A stretch of 64,000 nucleotides of DNA from Maribacter algarum (ex Zhang et al. 2020) (lineage in GTDB: Bacteria; Bacteroidota; Bacteroidia; Flavobacteriales; Flavobacteriaceae), in NCBI RefSeq assembly GCF_005885635.1, contig NZ_VATY01000003.1:124001-188000 (forward strand). Direction: 5' to 3'. This document shows, piece after piece, positions 35,264-44,563 of the stretch (positions within the stretch are counted from its first letter, which is position 1; every line of letters begins with the position of its first letter). The translations under genes were made by a program, and so were the position numbers. A model generated the notes under the pieces. That model saw only the letters and a list, made by a program, of their open reading frames with translations. It searched no databases and was not told where the DNA came from.

Positions 35264-35665
35264 ATGAAGTTAGGACAATCAAAGAAGACAGTTGTTGTCA
35301 GAGAGTATCAATTGGAAGTTGGAAAGATTCAAGTCTTTGACAACTACATGGTATCCGTTTTTGAAGATGGAGCTACGCTGACCTTAGAAAGAGCATATCA
35401 AATTTTAGGTATTGCAGAAATACACTTTAGGAATAAAGACTTTGGCTATATCAGCCTTCGTAAAAACTCGTATGCAATTGACCCTACGGTTTATACCTAT
35501 TTAAGAGGGCTAGATAACCTAAAGGCCTTTGCCATTGTTTCGGTAAAGGAAATCGATATGCATAATTTTAAAATAGAGAAACTTTTCTACAAGAAGCCAA
35601 TGAAGTTCTTCATTAAATATGAGAACGCATTGGCCTGGGTTAAGAGAAGAATTAGAGGAAAATAA
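35264..35665 (+). CDS. Small protein of unknown function, possible SpoIIAA/STAS-like fold
   Basis: 133 residues without signal or membrane helix. Alternating strands and helices (KTVVVREYQLEVGKIQVFDN, YISLRKNSYAIDPTVYTYL, KAFAIVSVKEIDMHNFKIEK) and a final helical KYENALAWVKRRIRGK resemble small SpoIIAA-like (STAS/CRAL-TRIO superfamily) proteins that are common in Flavobacteriaceae. I do not recognise a named family. It ends in a clear terminator and stands alone between clpC and the NAD(P)H-hydrate gene. Confidence 0.7.
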   Translation: MKLGQSKKTVVVREYQLEVGKIQVFDNYMVSVFEDGATLTLERAYQILGIAEIHFRNKDFGYISLRKNSYAIDPTVYTYLRGLDNLKAFAIVSVKEIDMHNFKIEKLFYKKPMKFFIKYENALAWVKRRIRGK

Positions 35666-35691
35666 TAAAAGTTGTGAATGGCGAACAACTA

Positions 35692-35722
35692 AAAGTCCCA
35701 AGGTTTTAAACCTTGGGACTTT
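35692..35722. terminator. Terminator after the small protein gene
   Basis: Perfect 12-bp stem AAAGTCCCAAGG / CCTTGGGACTTT (35692-35703, 35711-35722) with a 7-base loop, between convergent genes. Confidence 0.88.
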
Positions 35723-35754
35723 CTTATTCTATCTTAAGTGTAATTCAAAGAATA

Positions 35755-37299
35755 CTATTGTGCTTCCTCGGATTGAACCTGCTGCGGTGGCTCAGGTATT
35801 TTGAACAAATCAATAAAAGCCTTACCAATACCCTGGATAATTTTTGAAGCAGTCAATGATTGATAACCAGTTTCTTCAACCGATATATCACCAGCTTTTC
35901 CATGCAGATACACTCCAAAAACCGCTGCTTTTAAAGGCTCATATCCTTGGGCTACCAACCCAGATATAATTCCAGTAAGGGCATCTCCACTCCCCGCTGT
36001 TGCCATACCGGGGTTTCCCGTTGTGTTGATATAACCTCTTTCACCATATACGGTAATTGAATGTGCCCCCTTTATTACTATGATGCAATTGTTCGTTTTA
36101 GAAAAGGTTTTTGTCTTCTTTAGTTTATCAAAATCGTCTTTCCATTTCCCTATTAGTCTTTCAAGCTCTTTTGGATGTGGCGTCAGAATGGTCTGAGCAG
36201 GCAACTTTTTTAATAAGTCTTTGTTCTTGGCTAGAATATTTAATCCATCAGCATCAATTACCAAAGGTGTTTTGTTATTCTCAAGAAAGTCAGAAATTGC
36301 TTTTACAGTATCCTCAGCAGTTCCTAGCCCTATTCCAATTCCAATGACAGAAGGCTCCATATCAAACTCAATTTTAGAAATGGAATCTTTGCCCCCCGTA
36401 AGAACCATTGCCTCTGGTAAAGCTGTTTGGAGAGAAGTTAAGCCACATTCAGGAACATATGCCGTTACCAAACCTGCGCCAGAATTTAAACAGGCCTTTG
36501 AGGCTAGTGTTACAGCGCCAATTTTTCCTTTACTCCCACCTAATATTAATGCGTGTCCGTAGGTTCCTTTGTGGGAATACTTTTTTCTAGGGATATAGAA
36601 TGGTAGCACATCATGCTTCCCAATTAAATCATATTCGGTTTCAGTAGTTGTCAAATATTCAGGGTCTAAACCGATATCCAACACTTCCCATTGATCAATA
36701 TATTTTCCTGTCTCCGGAAGAAAAAATACCAGCTTCGGAGTTTGAAAGCTCAATACAAAGTTAGCCTTGATTGCATCTTTCTCTTCTTTAGGAACTCTAT
36801 CCGTAAATAATCCTGAGGGAATATCCACAGAAAGCACAAACGCTTCAGTTTCCTGCAAATGATTCATAAGATTTACAACCCAAGGTGCAGGTGCCCTGTT
36901 TAGCCCTATACCGAAAATGGCATCGACAATTATATCATCTCGCCCAATAAGGGGCATAGTGCAATCAGAATCTAAAAATTCAGGCCAAATCTTTCGGTCC
37001 TTTAAGCGCTCTAAATTGATTAAAAAATCTTTCGAACGCTTCTTACTGTAATTCACTACGTAAACAGCAATATTATAACCATGTTCCTGTAAATGTCTTG
37101 CCAAAGCGATGCCATCTCCTCCATTATTTCCTATGCCACAAAACAAGTGAATTTTTACCGGAGCACCTTGCATTCGCGTATGAATCCAATTAAAAATCTG
37201 AACCGCAGAACGTTCCATCAAAATCTCACTTGAAATCTGTTGTTTTTCAATTGTGAATTTATCGGCTTCATAAATTTGTGCGGCACTGAAAAGCTTCAT
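35755..37299 (-). CDS. Bifunctional NAD(P)H-hydrate epimerase / ADP-dependent dehydratase
   Basis: 514 residues from ATG 37,299 (MKLFSAAQIYEAD, typical); a longer frame from 37,347 is unlikely. It repairs hydrated NAD(P)H: the N-terminal YjeF_N epimerase (about 1-210) has CGIGNNGGDGIALARHL, and the C-terminal ribokinase-like dehydratase (about 220-505) has LILGGSKGKIGAVTLASKAC, ADGLNIL and GNPGMATAGSGDALTG. Both halves look intact. It is divergent from the thr operon, whose leader lies in the space between. Confidence 0.93.
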   Translation of the reverse strand: MKLFSAAQIYEADKFTIEKQQISSEILMERSAVQIFNWIHTRMQGAPVKIHLFCGIGNNGGDGIALARHLQEHGYNIAVYVVNYSKKRSKDFLINLERLKDRKIWPEFLDSDCTMPLIGRDDIIVDAIFGIGLNRAPAPWVVNLMNHLQETEAFVLSVDIPSGLFTDRVPKEEKDAIKANFVLSFQTPKLVFFLPETGKYIDQWEVLDIGLDPEYLTTTETEYDLIGKHDVLPFYIPRKKYSHKGTYGHALILGGSKGKIGAVTLASKACLNSGAGLVTAYVPECGLTSLQTALPEAMVLTGGKDSISKIEFDMEPSVIGIGIGLGTAEDTVKAISDFLENNKTPLVIDADGLNILAKNKDLLKKLPAQTILTPHPKELERLIGKWKDDFDKLKKTKTFSKTNNCIIVIKGAHSITVYGERGYINTTGNPGMATAGSGDALTGIISGLVAQGYEPLKAAVFGVYLHGKAGDISVEETGYQSLTASKIIQGIGKAFIDLFKIPEPPQQVQSEEAQ

Positions 37300-37447
37300 A
37301 ATGGTATTCTTAATTTTAGGTTGGCAATTAAAGCTAAAATCTAACAATTGATACTATAAAATCCGATTTAATATCGAATCCATAAAAATTCAACTGATGA
37401 TTTGATTAAGCAGTCAAAAGTACTACTTTTACTACTTTATTAGACCA

Positions 37448-37537
37448 ATGCTCGATATGAGATTCGATATAGCAACTAATTTTTCTATTACAAATGGCTT
37501 TACGTACACTACAGCCGCTACAACCCCTATGGGGTAA
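37448..37537 (+). CDS. Thr-rich leader peptide of the thr operon (attenuator)
   Basis: A 29-residue frame starting at ATG 37,448 (or 26 residues from ATG 37,457), 69 bases before thrA. It ends GFTYTTAATTPMG and holds seven Thr, mostly clustered at the end, plus two Ile. Clustered codons for the end products are the mark of ribosome-mediated attenuation in thr operons. A small hairpin (ACCCC-TAT-GGGGT) overlaps the stop. No strong terminator hairpin is obvious before thrA: only GCCT-TTTT-AGGC followed by CCTTTTC at about 37,561-37,579. The mechanism is inferred. Confidence 0.65.
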   Translation: MLDMRFDIATNFSITNGFTYTTAATTPMG

Positions 37538-37606
37538 TTTGCTATATATTTCGTCCGTCTGCCTTTTTAGGCCCTTTTCAAAAAATTACATTTTTAATTC
37601 AATGAC

Positions 37607-40051
37607 ATGCAAGTCTTAAAATTCGGCGGTACTTCGGTTGCCAATGCTCAAAATATTTCCTTAGTAAAAGATATCGTAGCGAATTGCGCTGCCGATAATT
37701 GCATAATAATCGTTTCTGCTCTAGGTGGAATTACCGACACTTTGTTGAATGCTGCAAACCTTTCTTCAAAACAAGATGAAGGATATAAAACGGTGCTAAA
37801 AGAAATTGAGACAAGACATCTAGATACGGTTAAAAGCTTAATTCCTGTACATGCGCAAAGCACTATTTTGAGTAAAATTAAAAGTGAATTAAACACACTT
37901 GAAGACTTACTAGAAGGTGCTTTCTTAATTGGAGAGATCACTCCTCAACTATCAGACAAAATTGTTAGCTATGGAGAAATGCTTTCTTCATACATCATTA
38001 GTGAGTACTTCCAACATCAGCAACTAGACGCCGGCCATGTTGACAGTAGAACGCTCATTATCACTAATGAAGTAAATGAAAAAGCTGCTGTAAATTTTAA
38101 AATTACCAATGCAAACTGTAAAAAGTTTTTCTCCAAAACTCCTCATAAAATTATCGTAGCGGGAGGTTTTGTTGCCTCCTCAGAAAGTGGAAACCCTACA
38201 ACGCTTGGTCGCGGGGGTTCCGATTACACTGCGGCTATTATTGCTGCCGCAGTGGATGCCGAAATACTTCAAATCTGGACTGACGTTAGCGGTATGTACA
38301 CAGCTAATCCTAAATTGGTAAAACAGGCGAAAGCAATTCCTCATATCTCCTATGAAGAGGCCATGGAATTATCACACTTTGGAGCAAAAGTATTATACCC
38401 TCCGACAATTCAACCGGTATTGGCGAAAGGAATATCCATAGAAATAAAAAATACATTCAAACCAGAGGATAAAGGGACCTTAATTACCAAAAATCAAAAC
38501 GAAAAAGGAAAAACGGTTCGTGGTATAAGCCATGTTGAAAATATTGCATTGCTCTCTTTAGAAGGTCCAGGCATGGTTGGTATACCAGGAATCTCAAAAC
38601 GCTTTTTCGAAGTGCTTTCTCAAGCAGAAATCAGCGTGGTTTTGATTACGCAAGCTTCATCAGAACATTCTATTTGTGTTGGTATTTCTACAGATGATAT
38701 TGATAAAGCGGTACAGATTGTAAATAGTGCTTTTGAATATGAAATAGAACGCGGAAAAATTAAACACGTTATAGCAGAGCAGAACTTGGCCATTATCGCA
38801 CTAGTAGGTGATAATATGAAAAGTCATCAGGGACTAAGCGGAAAAATGTTCAGCACCCTAGGAAAGAATAATGTTAATATACGCGTAATCGCGCAAGGTG
38901 CTTCAGAGCGAAACATTTCAGCCGTTATCAAAAAAGATGATGTAAAGAAGGCCTTGAACGCTCTACATGAGGAGTTTTTTGAAGAAAACATAAAACAACT
39001 CAATCTTTTTGTAATGGGAGTTGGCAATGTAGGGGCTAAATTCTTAAACCAAGTTTGTCAACAGAAGAAATATCTCAAGGAAAATTTAAAACTAAACATT
39101 CGGGTAATTGGCTTATCGAATTCAAGAACTATGGTTTTTGATGATGGCGGAATTCCTCTTAAAAATTGGGAAGACACTTTAGCTTCCGGAGAAAAAGCTA
39201 ATAAAGAACATTTCTTCGAAAAAGTAAATCAGCTCAATTATCGCAACAGTATTTTTGTGGATAACACTGCAAGTGCAGACGTTTCTACAACATACAACTC
39301 GTATTTGGGTAATAGCATTTCCGTTGTTACATGTAATAAAATCGCTTGTTCTTCGGAATATTCAAACTATCAAGAATTAAAGAGTCTCGCGCGAACTTAT
39401 AATGCCCCATTTCTCTTTGAAACCAATGTGGGTGCAGGATTACCTATTATTGACACCTTAAAACATTTGATAGCCTCAGGTGATAAAATATTAAAAATTC
39501 AAGCTGTTTTATCAGGAAGCCTAAACTTCGTATTCAACAATTTCAATGACCAAACTTCGTTTCATGATGTGGTAAAACAAGCTCAAGAAGAAGGTTATAC
39601 CGAACCTGACCCAAAAATAGATTTGAGTGGTGTTGATGTTATGCGGAAGATTTTGATTCTAGCTCGAGAGAGTGGAAATCAGTTGGAAATTAGTGATATT
39701 GAAAACAAATCATTCCTGCCACAGGAAAGTCTAGACACCGATAACAATGATGATTTCTTCGCCTCTTTGGCAAAGTATGAAGATGACTTTCAAAAGTTAT
39801 ATACTGACGCGGTTGCCAAAGAAAGTAAACTAAAGTATGTAGCGCAATTTGAGGAAGGAAAAGCAAGTGTTGGTCTACAGGAAATTCCAAAAGGGCATGA
39901 TTTTTATAATTTGGAAGGAAGTGATAATATCGTGTTGTTTTACACCGAACGTTACCCGAATCAACCTATGATTATAAAAGGTGCCGGTGCCGGAGCAGAT
40001 GTTACGGCGTCAGGTATTTTTGCTGATATCATTCGTATCGGAAATTTTTAA
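37607..40051 (+). CDS. thrA: Bifunctional aspartate kinase / homoserine dehydrogenase I
   Basis: 814 residues. Phosphorylates aspartate (N-terminal kinase with KFGGTSVANAQ at 4-14 and the GRGGSDYTAA motif near 205) and reduces aspartate semialdehyde to homoserine (C-terminal domain with VMGVGNVGAKFL near 470 and a final GAGAGADVTASGIFADIIRI). Two ACT domains (about 315-460) between them should bind threonine for feedback inhibition. First gene of thrABC, preceded by the Thr-rich leader peptide. Confidence 0.97.
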   Translation: MQVLKFGGTSVANAQNISLVKDIVANCAADNCIIIVSALGGITDTLLNAANLSSKQDEGYKTVLKEIETRHLDTVKSLIPVHAQSTILSKIKSELNTLEDLLEGAFLIGEITPQLSDKIVSYGEMLSSYIISEYFQHQQLDAGHVDSRTLIITNEVNEKAAVNFKITNANCKKFFSKTPHKIIVAGGFVASSESGNPTTLGRGGSDYTAAIIAAAVDAEILQIWTDVSGMYTANPKLVKQAKAIPHISYEEAMELSHFGAKVLYPPTIQPVLAKGISIEIKNTFKPEDKGTLITKNQNEKGKTVRGISHVENIALLSLEGPGMVGIPGISKRFFEVLSQAEISVVLITQASSEHSICVGISTDDIDKAVQIVNSAFEYEIERGKIKHVIAEQNLAIIALVGDNMKSHQGLSGKMFSTLGKNNVNIRVIAQGASERNISAVIKKDDVKKALNALHEEFFEENIKQLNLFVMGVGNVGAKFLNQVCQQKKYLKENLKLNIRVIGLSNSRTMVFDDGGIPLKNWEDTLASGEKANKEHFFEKVNQLNYRNSIFVDNTASADVSTTYNSYLGNSISVVTCNKIACSSEYSNYQELKSLARTYNAPFLFETNVGAGLPIIDTLKHLIASGDKILKIQAVLSGSLNFVFNNFNDQTSFHDVVKQAQEEGYTEPDPKIDLSGVDVMRKILILARESGNQLEISDIENKSFLPQESLDTDNNDDFFASLAKYEDDFQKLYTDAVAKESKLKYVAQFEEGKASVGLQEIPKGHDFYNLEGSDNIVLFYTERYPNQPMIIKGAGAGADVTASGIFADIIRIGNF

Positions 40052-40057
40052 AACCAG

Positions 40058-40125
40058 CTGTCATATCGAGCGGAGTCGAGATGCTTCGTTACTAAAAAGG
40101 TTCTCGACTCCGCTCGAACTGACAG
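40058..40125. repeat. Palindromic repeat between thrA and thrB
   Basis: Perfect 15-bp arms CGAGCGGAGTCGAGA (40067-40081) and its complement (40102-40116), flanked by CTGTC / GACAG. The sequence resembles dispersed intergenic palindromes seen in Flavobacteriia. As an RNA hairpin it could tune thrA against thrB expression. Confidence 0.8.
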
Positions 40126-40139
40126 AAATAATAAGCTAA

Positions 40140-41069
40140 ATGAAGCCTAACGAAATAAAAATATTTTGTCCAGCAACGATAGCCAACATCTCTTGTGGAT
40201 TTGACGTGCTTGGTGTTGCTCTAGATTCCGTTGGAGATGAAATGGTAGTCCGAAAAACATCGGAAAAAGGCATTCGTATTACGAAACTTCAGGGCCAAGA
40301 TTTACCCATGGAGACTCTTAAAAACGTTGCGGGAGTTGCAGGCTTAGCACTTTTGGAATCTAGCGATTCCCAATACGGATTCGAAATTGAAATTTATAAA
40401 AACATCAAAGCAGGAAGCGGAATCGGAAGTAGCGCAGCAAGTTCTACCGGTGCTGTCTGGGCCATGAATGAACTGTTAGACAAACCCTTTTCAACCATAG
40501 AATTAGTGAAGTTCGCCATGGAAGGTGAGCGTTTAGCAAGTGGCGTAGCACATGCGGACAATGTAGCCCCTGCCCTATTTGGTGGATTTACACTGGTGCG
40601 CAGTTATGAGCCCTTGGATATTATTCCTATACCAAGCCCTGAAGAATTATTCGCGACCGTAATACATCCCCAGATTGAAGTAAAGACTTCAGATTCCCGA
40701 AAAATATTAAAAACTAACATTACCTTGAAAGATGGCATTAAACAATGGGGTAATGTAGGTGGATTAGTAGCTGGGCTTTACACAAATGATTACGACCTAA
40801 TTGGGCGTTCATTAGAGGACCATATTGTAGAACCCATTCGCTCCATATTGATTCCCGAATTCGATAAGGTGAAATCAGAAGCAATCGCTTCAGGCGCTTT
40901 AGGCTGTGGGATTTCAGGCTCTGGTCCATCGATATTCGCATTAAGTCGCAGAGAAAAGATAGCTCGAAAGGTCGCAGATTCAATGAAAGAGGTTTATAAA
41001 AATGTCGGAATCGATTACGAAATACATGTTTCAAAAATCAATTCTTCAGGAATAAAGATATTAGAATAA
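40140..41069 (+). CDS. thrB: Homoserine kinase
   Basis: 309 residues, a GHMP kinase that makes O-phosphohomoserine. It has CPATIANISCGFDVLG near the start, the ATP loop GSGIGSSAASSTGAV (96-110) and the GCGISGSGPSIFAL motif (about 257-270). It lies 88 bases after thrA, across the palindromic repeat, and its stop abuts the thrC start. Confidence 0.95.
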   Translation: MKPNEIKIFCPATIANISCGFDVLGVALDSVGDEMVVRKTSEKGIRITKLQGQDLPMETLKNVAGVAGLALLESSDSQYGFEIEIYKNIKAGSGIGSSAASSTGAVWAMNELLDKPFSTIELVKFAMEGERLASGVAHADNVAPALFGGFTLVRSYEPLDIIPIPSPEELFATVIHPQIEVKTSDSRKILKTNITLKDGIKQWGNVGGLVAGLYTNDYDLIGRSLEDHIVEPIRSILIPEFDKVKSEAIASGALGCGISGSGPSIFALSRREKIARKVADSMKEVYKNVGIDYEIHVSKINSSGIKILE

Positions 41070-42365
41070 ATGAATTTTTACAGTCTACATAAACAAGCAC
41101 CTGAAGCATCCTTCAAAGATGCGGTGATTAAGGGAATAGCGCCGGACAGAGGTTTATACTTTCCAGAAAGCATAACGCCTTTACCTTCTTCTTTTTTTGA
41201 AAATATTGAAGAACTTTCCAATCAAGAAATTGCATTCAATGCGATTCATCAGTTTGTTAGCGATGACATTCCGAATGAGAAATTAAAGGAAATTTTAGGG
41301 AATGTACTGGACTTTGAATTTCCCGTTGTGGAGATTGAAGAAAACGTCGCGACACTTGAGTTATTCCACGGTCCCACAATGGCATTTAAAGATGTCGGCG
41401 CACGTTTTATGGCAAATTGTTTGGGGTATTTTTTCGAGGGAGAAACGAAAGAAGTCACAGTGCTAGTAGCCACTTCGGGGGATACTGGAGGAGCTGTAGC
41501 AAATGGATTCCTTGGAGTTGAAGGAGTGAAAGTGGTTATTTTATACCCTAGCGGAAAAGTTAGTGATATTCAAGAAAGACAATTAACAACACTAGGGCAG
41601 AACATTACCGCATTAGAAGTAGATGGTACTTTTGACGATTGCCAAAAAATGGTCAAGACAGCTTTTTTAGATGACGAACTATTAAGCAAAATGCAGCTAA
41701 CTTCAGCAAATTCGATAAACGTTGCACGCTGGTTGCCACAGCTATTTTATTTCCTATTTGCATACAAACAAGCAAAATCTGTAAGCAAGGAAATTGTGTT
41801 TTCGGTTCCTAGCGGAAATTTTGGGAATATCTGTGCCGGAATGGTTGCCCAAAAGTTAGGTATGCCAGTCAAACACTTTGTTGCAGCAACCAATGTGAAT
41901 GATACGGTTCCTGATTTTATGAAAACCGGTGAATACCGCCCCAAGCCTTCAACCGCAACCATTTCAAATGCTATGGATGTTGGCGACCCAAGCAACTTTA
42001 TTAGAATTCGGCATTTATTTCAAGACAACTTCGAAGCTTTATCCGAAAACCTATCTTCATTCACTTTCTCAGATGAAGAGACTAGAGATGCTATGAAGGC
42101 TATTTATAGTGATTCAAAATACATTGCTGACCCACATGGCGCCATTGGTTATTTAGGATTGAAGAAGTATTATGAAACACATCGAGAAACCTATGGAATC
42201 TTCTTAGAAACAGCACATCCCGTGAAGTTTTTAGATGTGGTCGAAAAAACGATTCCTGAAAAATTATCAATTCCTGGGCAGATTCAAAAAGTTTTGGATA
42301 AGGAGAAAAAATCCATTCGTATCAAAACCTATGATGATTTGAAAACCTTTTTGATGAATCGTTAA
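41070..42365 (+). CDS. thrC: Threonine synthase
   Basis: 431 residues, the normal size for the class with an N-terminal extension. A PLP enzyme that converts O-phosphohomoserine to threonine. The PLP lysine is in FHGPTMAFKDVGARF (about residue 105-119), with the phosphate-binding LVATSGDTGGAV and PSGNFGNICAG. It starts directly after the thrB stop and completes thrABC. Confidence 0.96.
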   Translation: MNFYSLHKQAPEASFKDAVIKGIAPDRGLYFPESITPLPSSFFENIEELSNQEIAFNAIHQFVSDDIPNEKLKEILGNVLDFEFPVVEIEENVATLELFHGPTMAFKDVGARFMANCLGYFFEGETKEVTVLVATSGDTGGAVANGFLGVEGVKVVILYPSGKVSDIQERQLTTLGQNITALEVDGTFDDCQKMVKTAFLDDELLSKMQLTSANSINVARWLPQLFYFLFAYKQAKSVSKEIVFSVPSGNFGNICAGMVAQKLGMPVKHFVAATNVNDTVPDFMKTGEYRPKPSTATISNAMDVGDPSNFIRIRHLFQDNFEALSENLSSFTFSDEETRDAMKAIYSDSKYIADPHGAIGYLGLKKYYETHRETYGIFLETAHPVKFLDVVEKTIPEKLSIPGQIQKVLDKEKKSIRIKTYDDLKTFLMNR

Positions 42366-42429
42366 TTTCCGAAAACAAAATAGTTTAGAAAACAATAGCA
42401 TCCTCTTTTTTCATCCCTAAATTATTCAA

Positions 42430-42437
42430 TAGCTTTG
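42430..42437 (+). promoter_or_regulatory. -7 box of the gcvT promoter
   Basis: TAGCTTTG fits TAnnTTTG, 19 bases before the gcvT ATG. A T-rich -33 candidate lies about 19 bases upstream. Confidence 0.5.
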
Positions 42438-42456
42438 CTAAGCTAAAAATTTAGAT

Positions 42457-43542
42457 ATGAAGAATACTGCTTTGACCCAAACACATGAAGCTCTTGGCGC
42501 TAAAATAGTCCCGTTTGCAGGGTATAACATGCCTGTTTCTTACGAAGGTGTAAATGTTGAACATGAAACCGTTCGAAATGGAGTTGGTGTTTTTGATGTT
42601 TCCCACATGGGGGAATTCTTGATTGGTGGTCCGAACGCTTTAGCTTTGATTCAGAAAGTTACCTCAAATGATGCAAGCAAACTTACTATTGGAAAGGCAC
42701 AATATAGCTGTCTTCCCAATGAAACGGGTGGTATTGTTGATGATCTTATTGTCTACAGAATGAAAGAAGAACAATATTTGCTGGTGGTTAACGCCTCAAA
42801 TATTGAAAAAGACTGGAATCATATTTCAAAATACAACGCAGAGTTCAATGCTGAAATGCGTGATATTTCTGAGGGATATTCGCTTTTGGCCATTCAAGGC
42901 CCAAAGGCAGTTGAAGCTATGCAAAGTTTAACTTCAGAAGACTTATCGACTATCAAATTTTACAATTTTGTAGTTGGGGATTTCGCTGGTATCGAACATG
43001 TAATTATTTCTGCTACCGGGTATACCGGCTCTGGGGGATTCGAAATCTATTGTAAAAACGAAGAAGTAAAGCAAGTATGGGATAAGGTTTTGGAGGCTGG
43101 AGTTGACTTTGGAATTAAACCCATTGGACTTGCAGCAAGAGATACTTTACGGCTAGAAATGGGATACTGTCTTTATGGAAACGATATCAATGATGAAACT
43201 TCTCCTTTTGCAGCAGGTTTAGGATGGATAACCAAATTCACAAAAGATTTTGTCAATAGTGAAGCACTTGCCAAGGAAAAAGCTCACGGACCAGAACGGA
43301 AGCTTATTGCTTTCGAATTGGATGAACGTGGAATTCCTAGAAACGATTATGATATCGTAGACGGACAAGGAAAAAAGATTGGTATTGTTACTTCAGGAAC
43401 AATGTCACCATCTATGGGAAAAGGTATTGGACTGGGTTACGTACCGACTATTTTTTCAGAAGTAGGAAGCAAAATTAATATCCAGATTCGTAAAAATGCT
43501 GTTCCGGCAACAGTTGTAAAACTTCCTTTTTATAAAGCATAG
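42457..43542 (+). CDS. gcvT: Glycine cleavage system aminomethyltransferase (T protein)
   Basis: 361 residues, normal length. It transfers the aminomethyl carbon from lipoyl-H protein to tetrahydrofolate, releasing ammonia. Family motifs: GVFDVSHMGEFLIGG (45-59), GYTGSGGFEIYC (near 189) and PIGLAARDTLRLEMGYCLYGNDI (near 223). The next gene starts six bases on and is likely co-transcribed. gcvH and gcvP are not here. Confidence 0.95.
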   Translation: MKNTALTQTHEALGAKIVPFAGYNMPVSYEGVNVEHETVRNGVGVFDVSHMGEFLIGGPNALALIQKVTSNDASKLTIGKAQYSCLPNETGGIVDDLIVYRMKEEQYLLVVNASNIEKDWNHISKYNAEFNAEMRDISEGYSLLAIQGPKAVEAMQSLTSEDLSTIKFYNFVVGDFAGIEHVIISATGYTGSGGFEIYCKNEEVKQVWDKVLEAGVDFGIKPIGLAARDTLRLEMGYCLYGNDINDETSPFAAGLGWITKFTKDFVNSEALAKEKAHGPERKLIAFELDERGIPRNDYDIVDGQGKKIGIVTSGTMSPSMGKGIGLGYVPTIFSEVGSKINIQIRKNAVPATVVKLPFYKA

Positions 43543-43548
43543 GCTTGG

Positions 43549-44397
43549 ATGAGTAAAAAAAAGGAAAAGCAATATGACGGAGGAAAAAAAATACTCATTC
43601 TAGGAGGAAGCGGTTTTATAGGAAACTCCATTTACAAGGAACTCTGTAACTATTTCGACACCTACGGAACCTATAACACGGCTAGAAGATCCTTCGAAAA
43701 AAACCAGCAATTTTTTAAGTATGACATGACGGAAGATGACATCTTTTCGTTGTTGGAAAAAGTCCGTCCGAATATCATCATATCTGCTGTCCGCGGAAAC
43801 TTTGCTGCCCAGGTACAGGCGCATCAACATATCACAGAATACCTCATTCAGCATGATTGCAAATTGTACTTTATCTCTTCTGCTAATGTTTTTGACGCTT
43901 ATAGTAAGTATCCTTCCTATGAAAATGACAAGACACTTTCGGAGAGTGTTTATGGCAGGTTGAAGATTCGTATTGAAAATATGTTACTGCGACTTCCTAA
44001 AGAAAAAATGGCAATTCTAAGGGTACCCATGGTATTTGGTAACGGTTCTCCAAGGATTAAGGAAATCAAGAAATTTATTTTGGAGAATGAACCCGTAGAG
44101 GTCTTTCCCAACCTAATATTGAATGTGACGAGCGCTGATAAATTGACACAACAAGTTCATTATTTAATCAATAGGAATAAAACCGGAGTCTTTCATTTAG
44201 GAAGCAAAGATTTGGTACATCACGAAGAATTCATTCAAGAGGTGGTTGAACGAATAGGCAATTTTAACCCTATTTACAAAAGGGTCTACACAACTAATGA
44301 AGACCGTTATCTAGCCGTACTTCCAAAGGATAATAAACTGCCGAAAAACCTGCAGATGAGCTATCAGGACATTATCGACCATCATATTTTAAGCTAA
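43549..44397 (+). CDS. NAD(P)-dependent epimerase/reductase-like protein (RmlD-like SDR)
   Basis: 282 residues. The extended SDR fold begins with KILILGGSGFIGNSIYKELC (GGxGFIG nucleotide loop). SSANVFD (about 110) and VYGRLKIRIENML (Y-x3-K, about 131) match the RmlD-like catalytic motif, and LRVPMVFGNG follows. Related enzymes reduce dTDP-4-keto sugars; the substrate here is unknown, and no sugar nucleotide genes are nearby. It follows gcvT by six bases. Confidence 0.8.
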   Translation: MSKKKEKQYDGGKKILILGGSGFIGNSIYKELCNYFDTYGTYNTARRSFEKNQQFFKYDMTEDDIFSLLEKVRPNIIISAVRGNFAAQVQAHQHITEYLIQHDCKLYFISSANVFDAYSKYPSYENDKTLSESVYGRLKIRIENMLLRLPKEKMAILRVPMVFGNGSPRIKEIKKFILENEPVEVFPNLILNVTSADKLTQQVHYLINRNKTGVFHLGSKDLVHHEEFIQEVVERIGNFNPIYKRVYTTNEDRYLAVLPKDNKLPKNLQMSYQDIIDHHILS

Positions 44398-44472
44398 ATA
44401 ATAAAGACTCAAGACCACTTCGCTTTTAGCTATTAGACTCAAGACTTTTTTAGGTACTATAAAACGTTTCAG

Positions 44473-44549
44473 TACTTTTGAAAGATTTCAAATTATATGA
44501 AAGTTGATTTAATCAAGAAACACCGTTAGATTTCCTCTTTTGAGGAAAT
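44473..44549 (+). promoter_or_regulatory. Promoter box and 5'-UTR hairpin before the pterin dehydratase
   Basis: TACTTTTG at 44473-44480 fits the -7 consensus. A perfect 8-bp hairpin ATTTCCTC-TTTT-GAGGAAAT (44530-44549) follows, ending 14 bases before the ATG. It could affect translation. Confidence 0.45.
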
Positions 44550-44563
44550 GATATTAAAAAAAT

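Noticed and set aside
37493-37618. Alternative leader frame starting ATG at 37494
   Set aside because: It would read MALRTLQPLQPLWG and run into the thrA start, with only one Thr near its beginning. The other frame has the clustered Thr codons and a stop before thrA.
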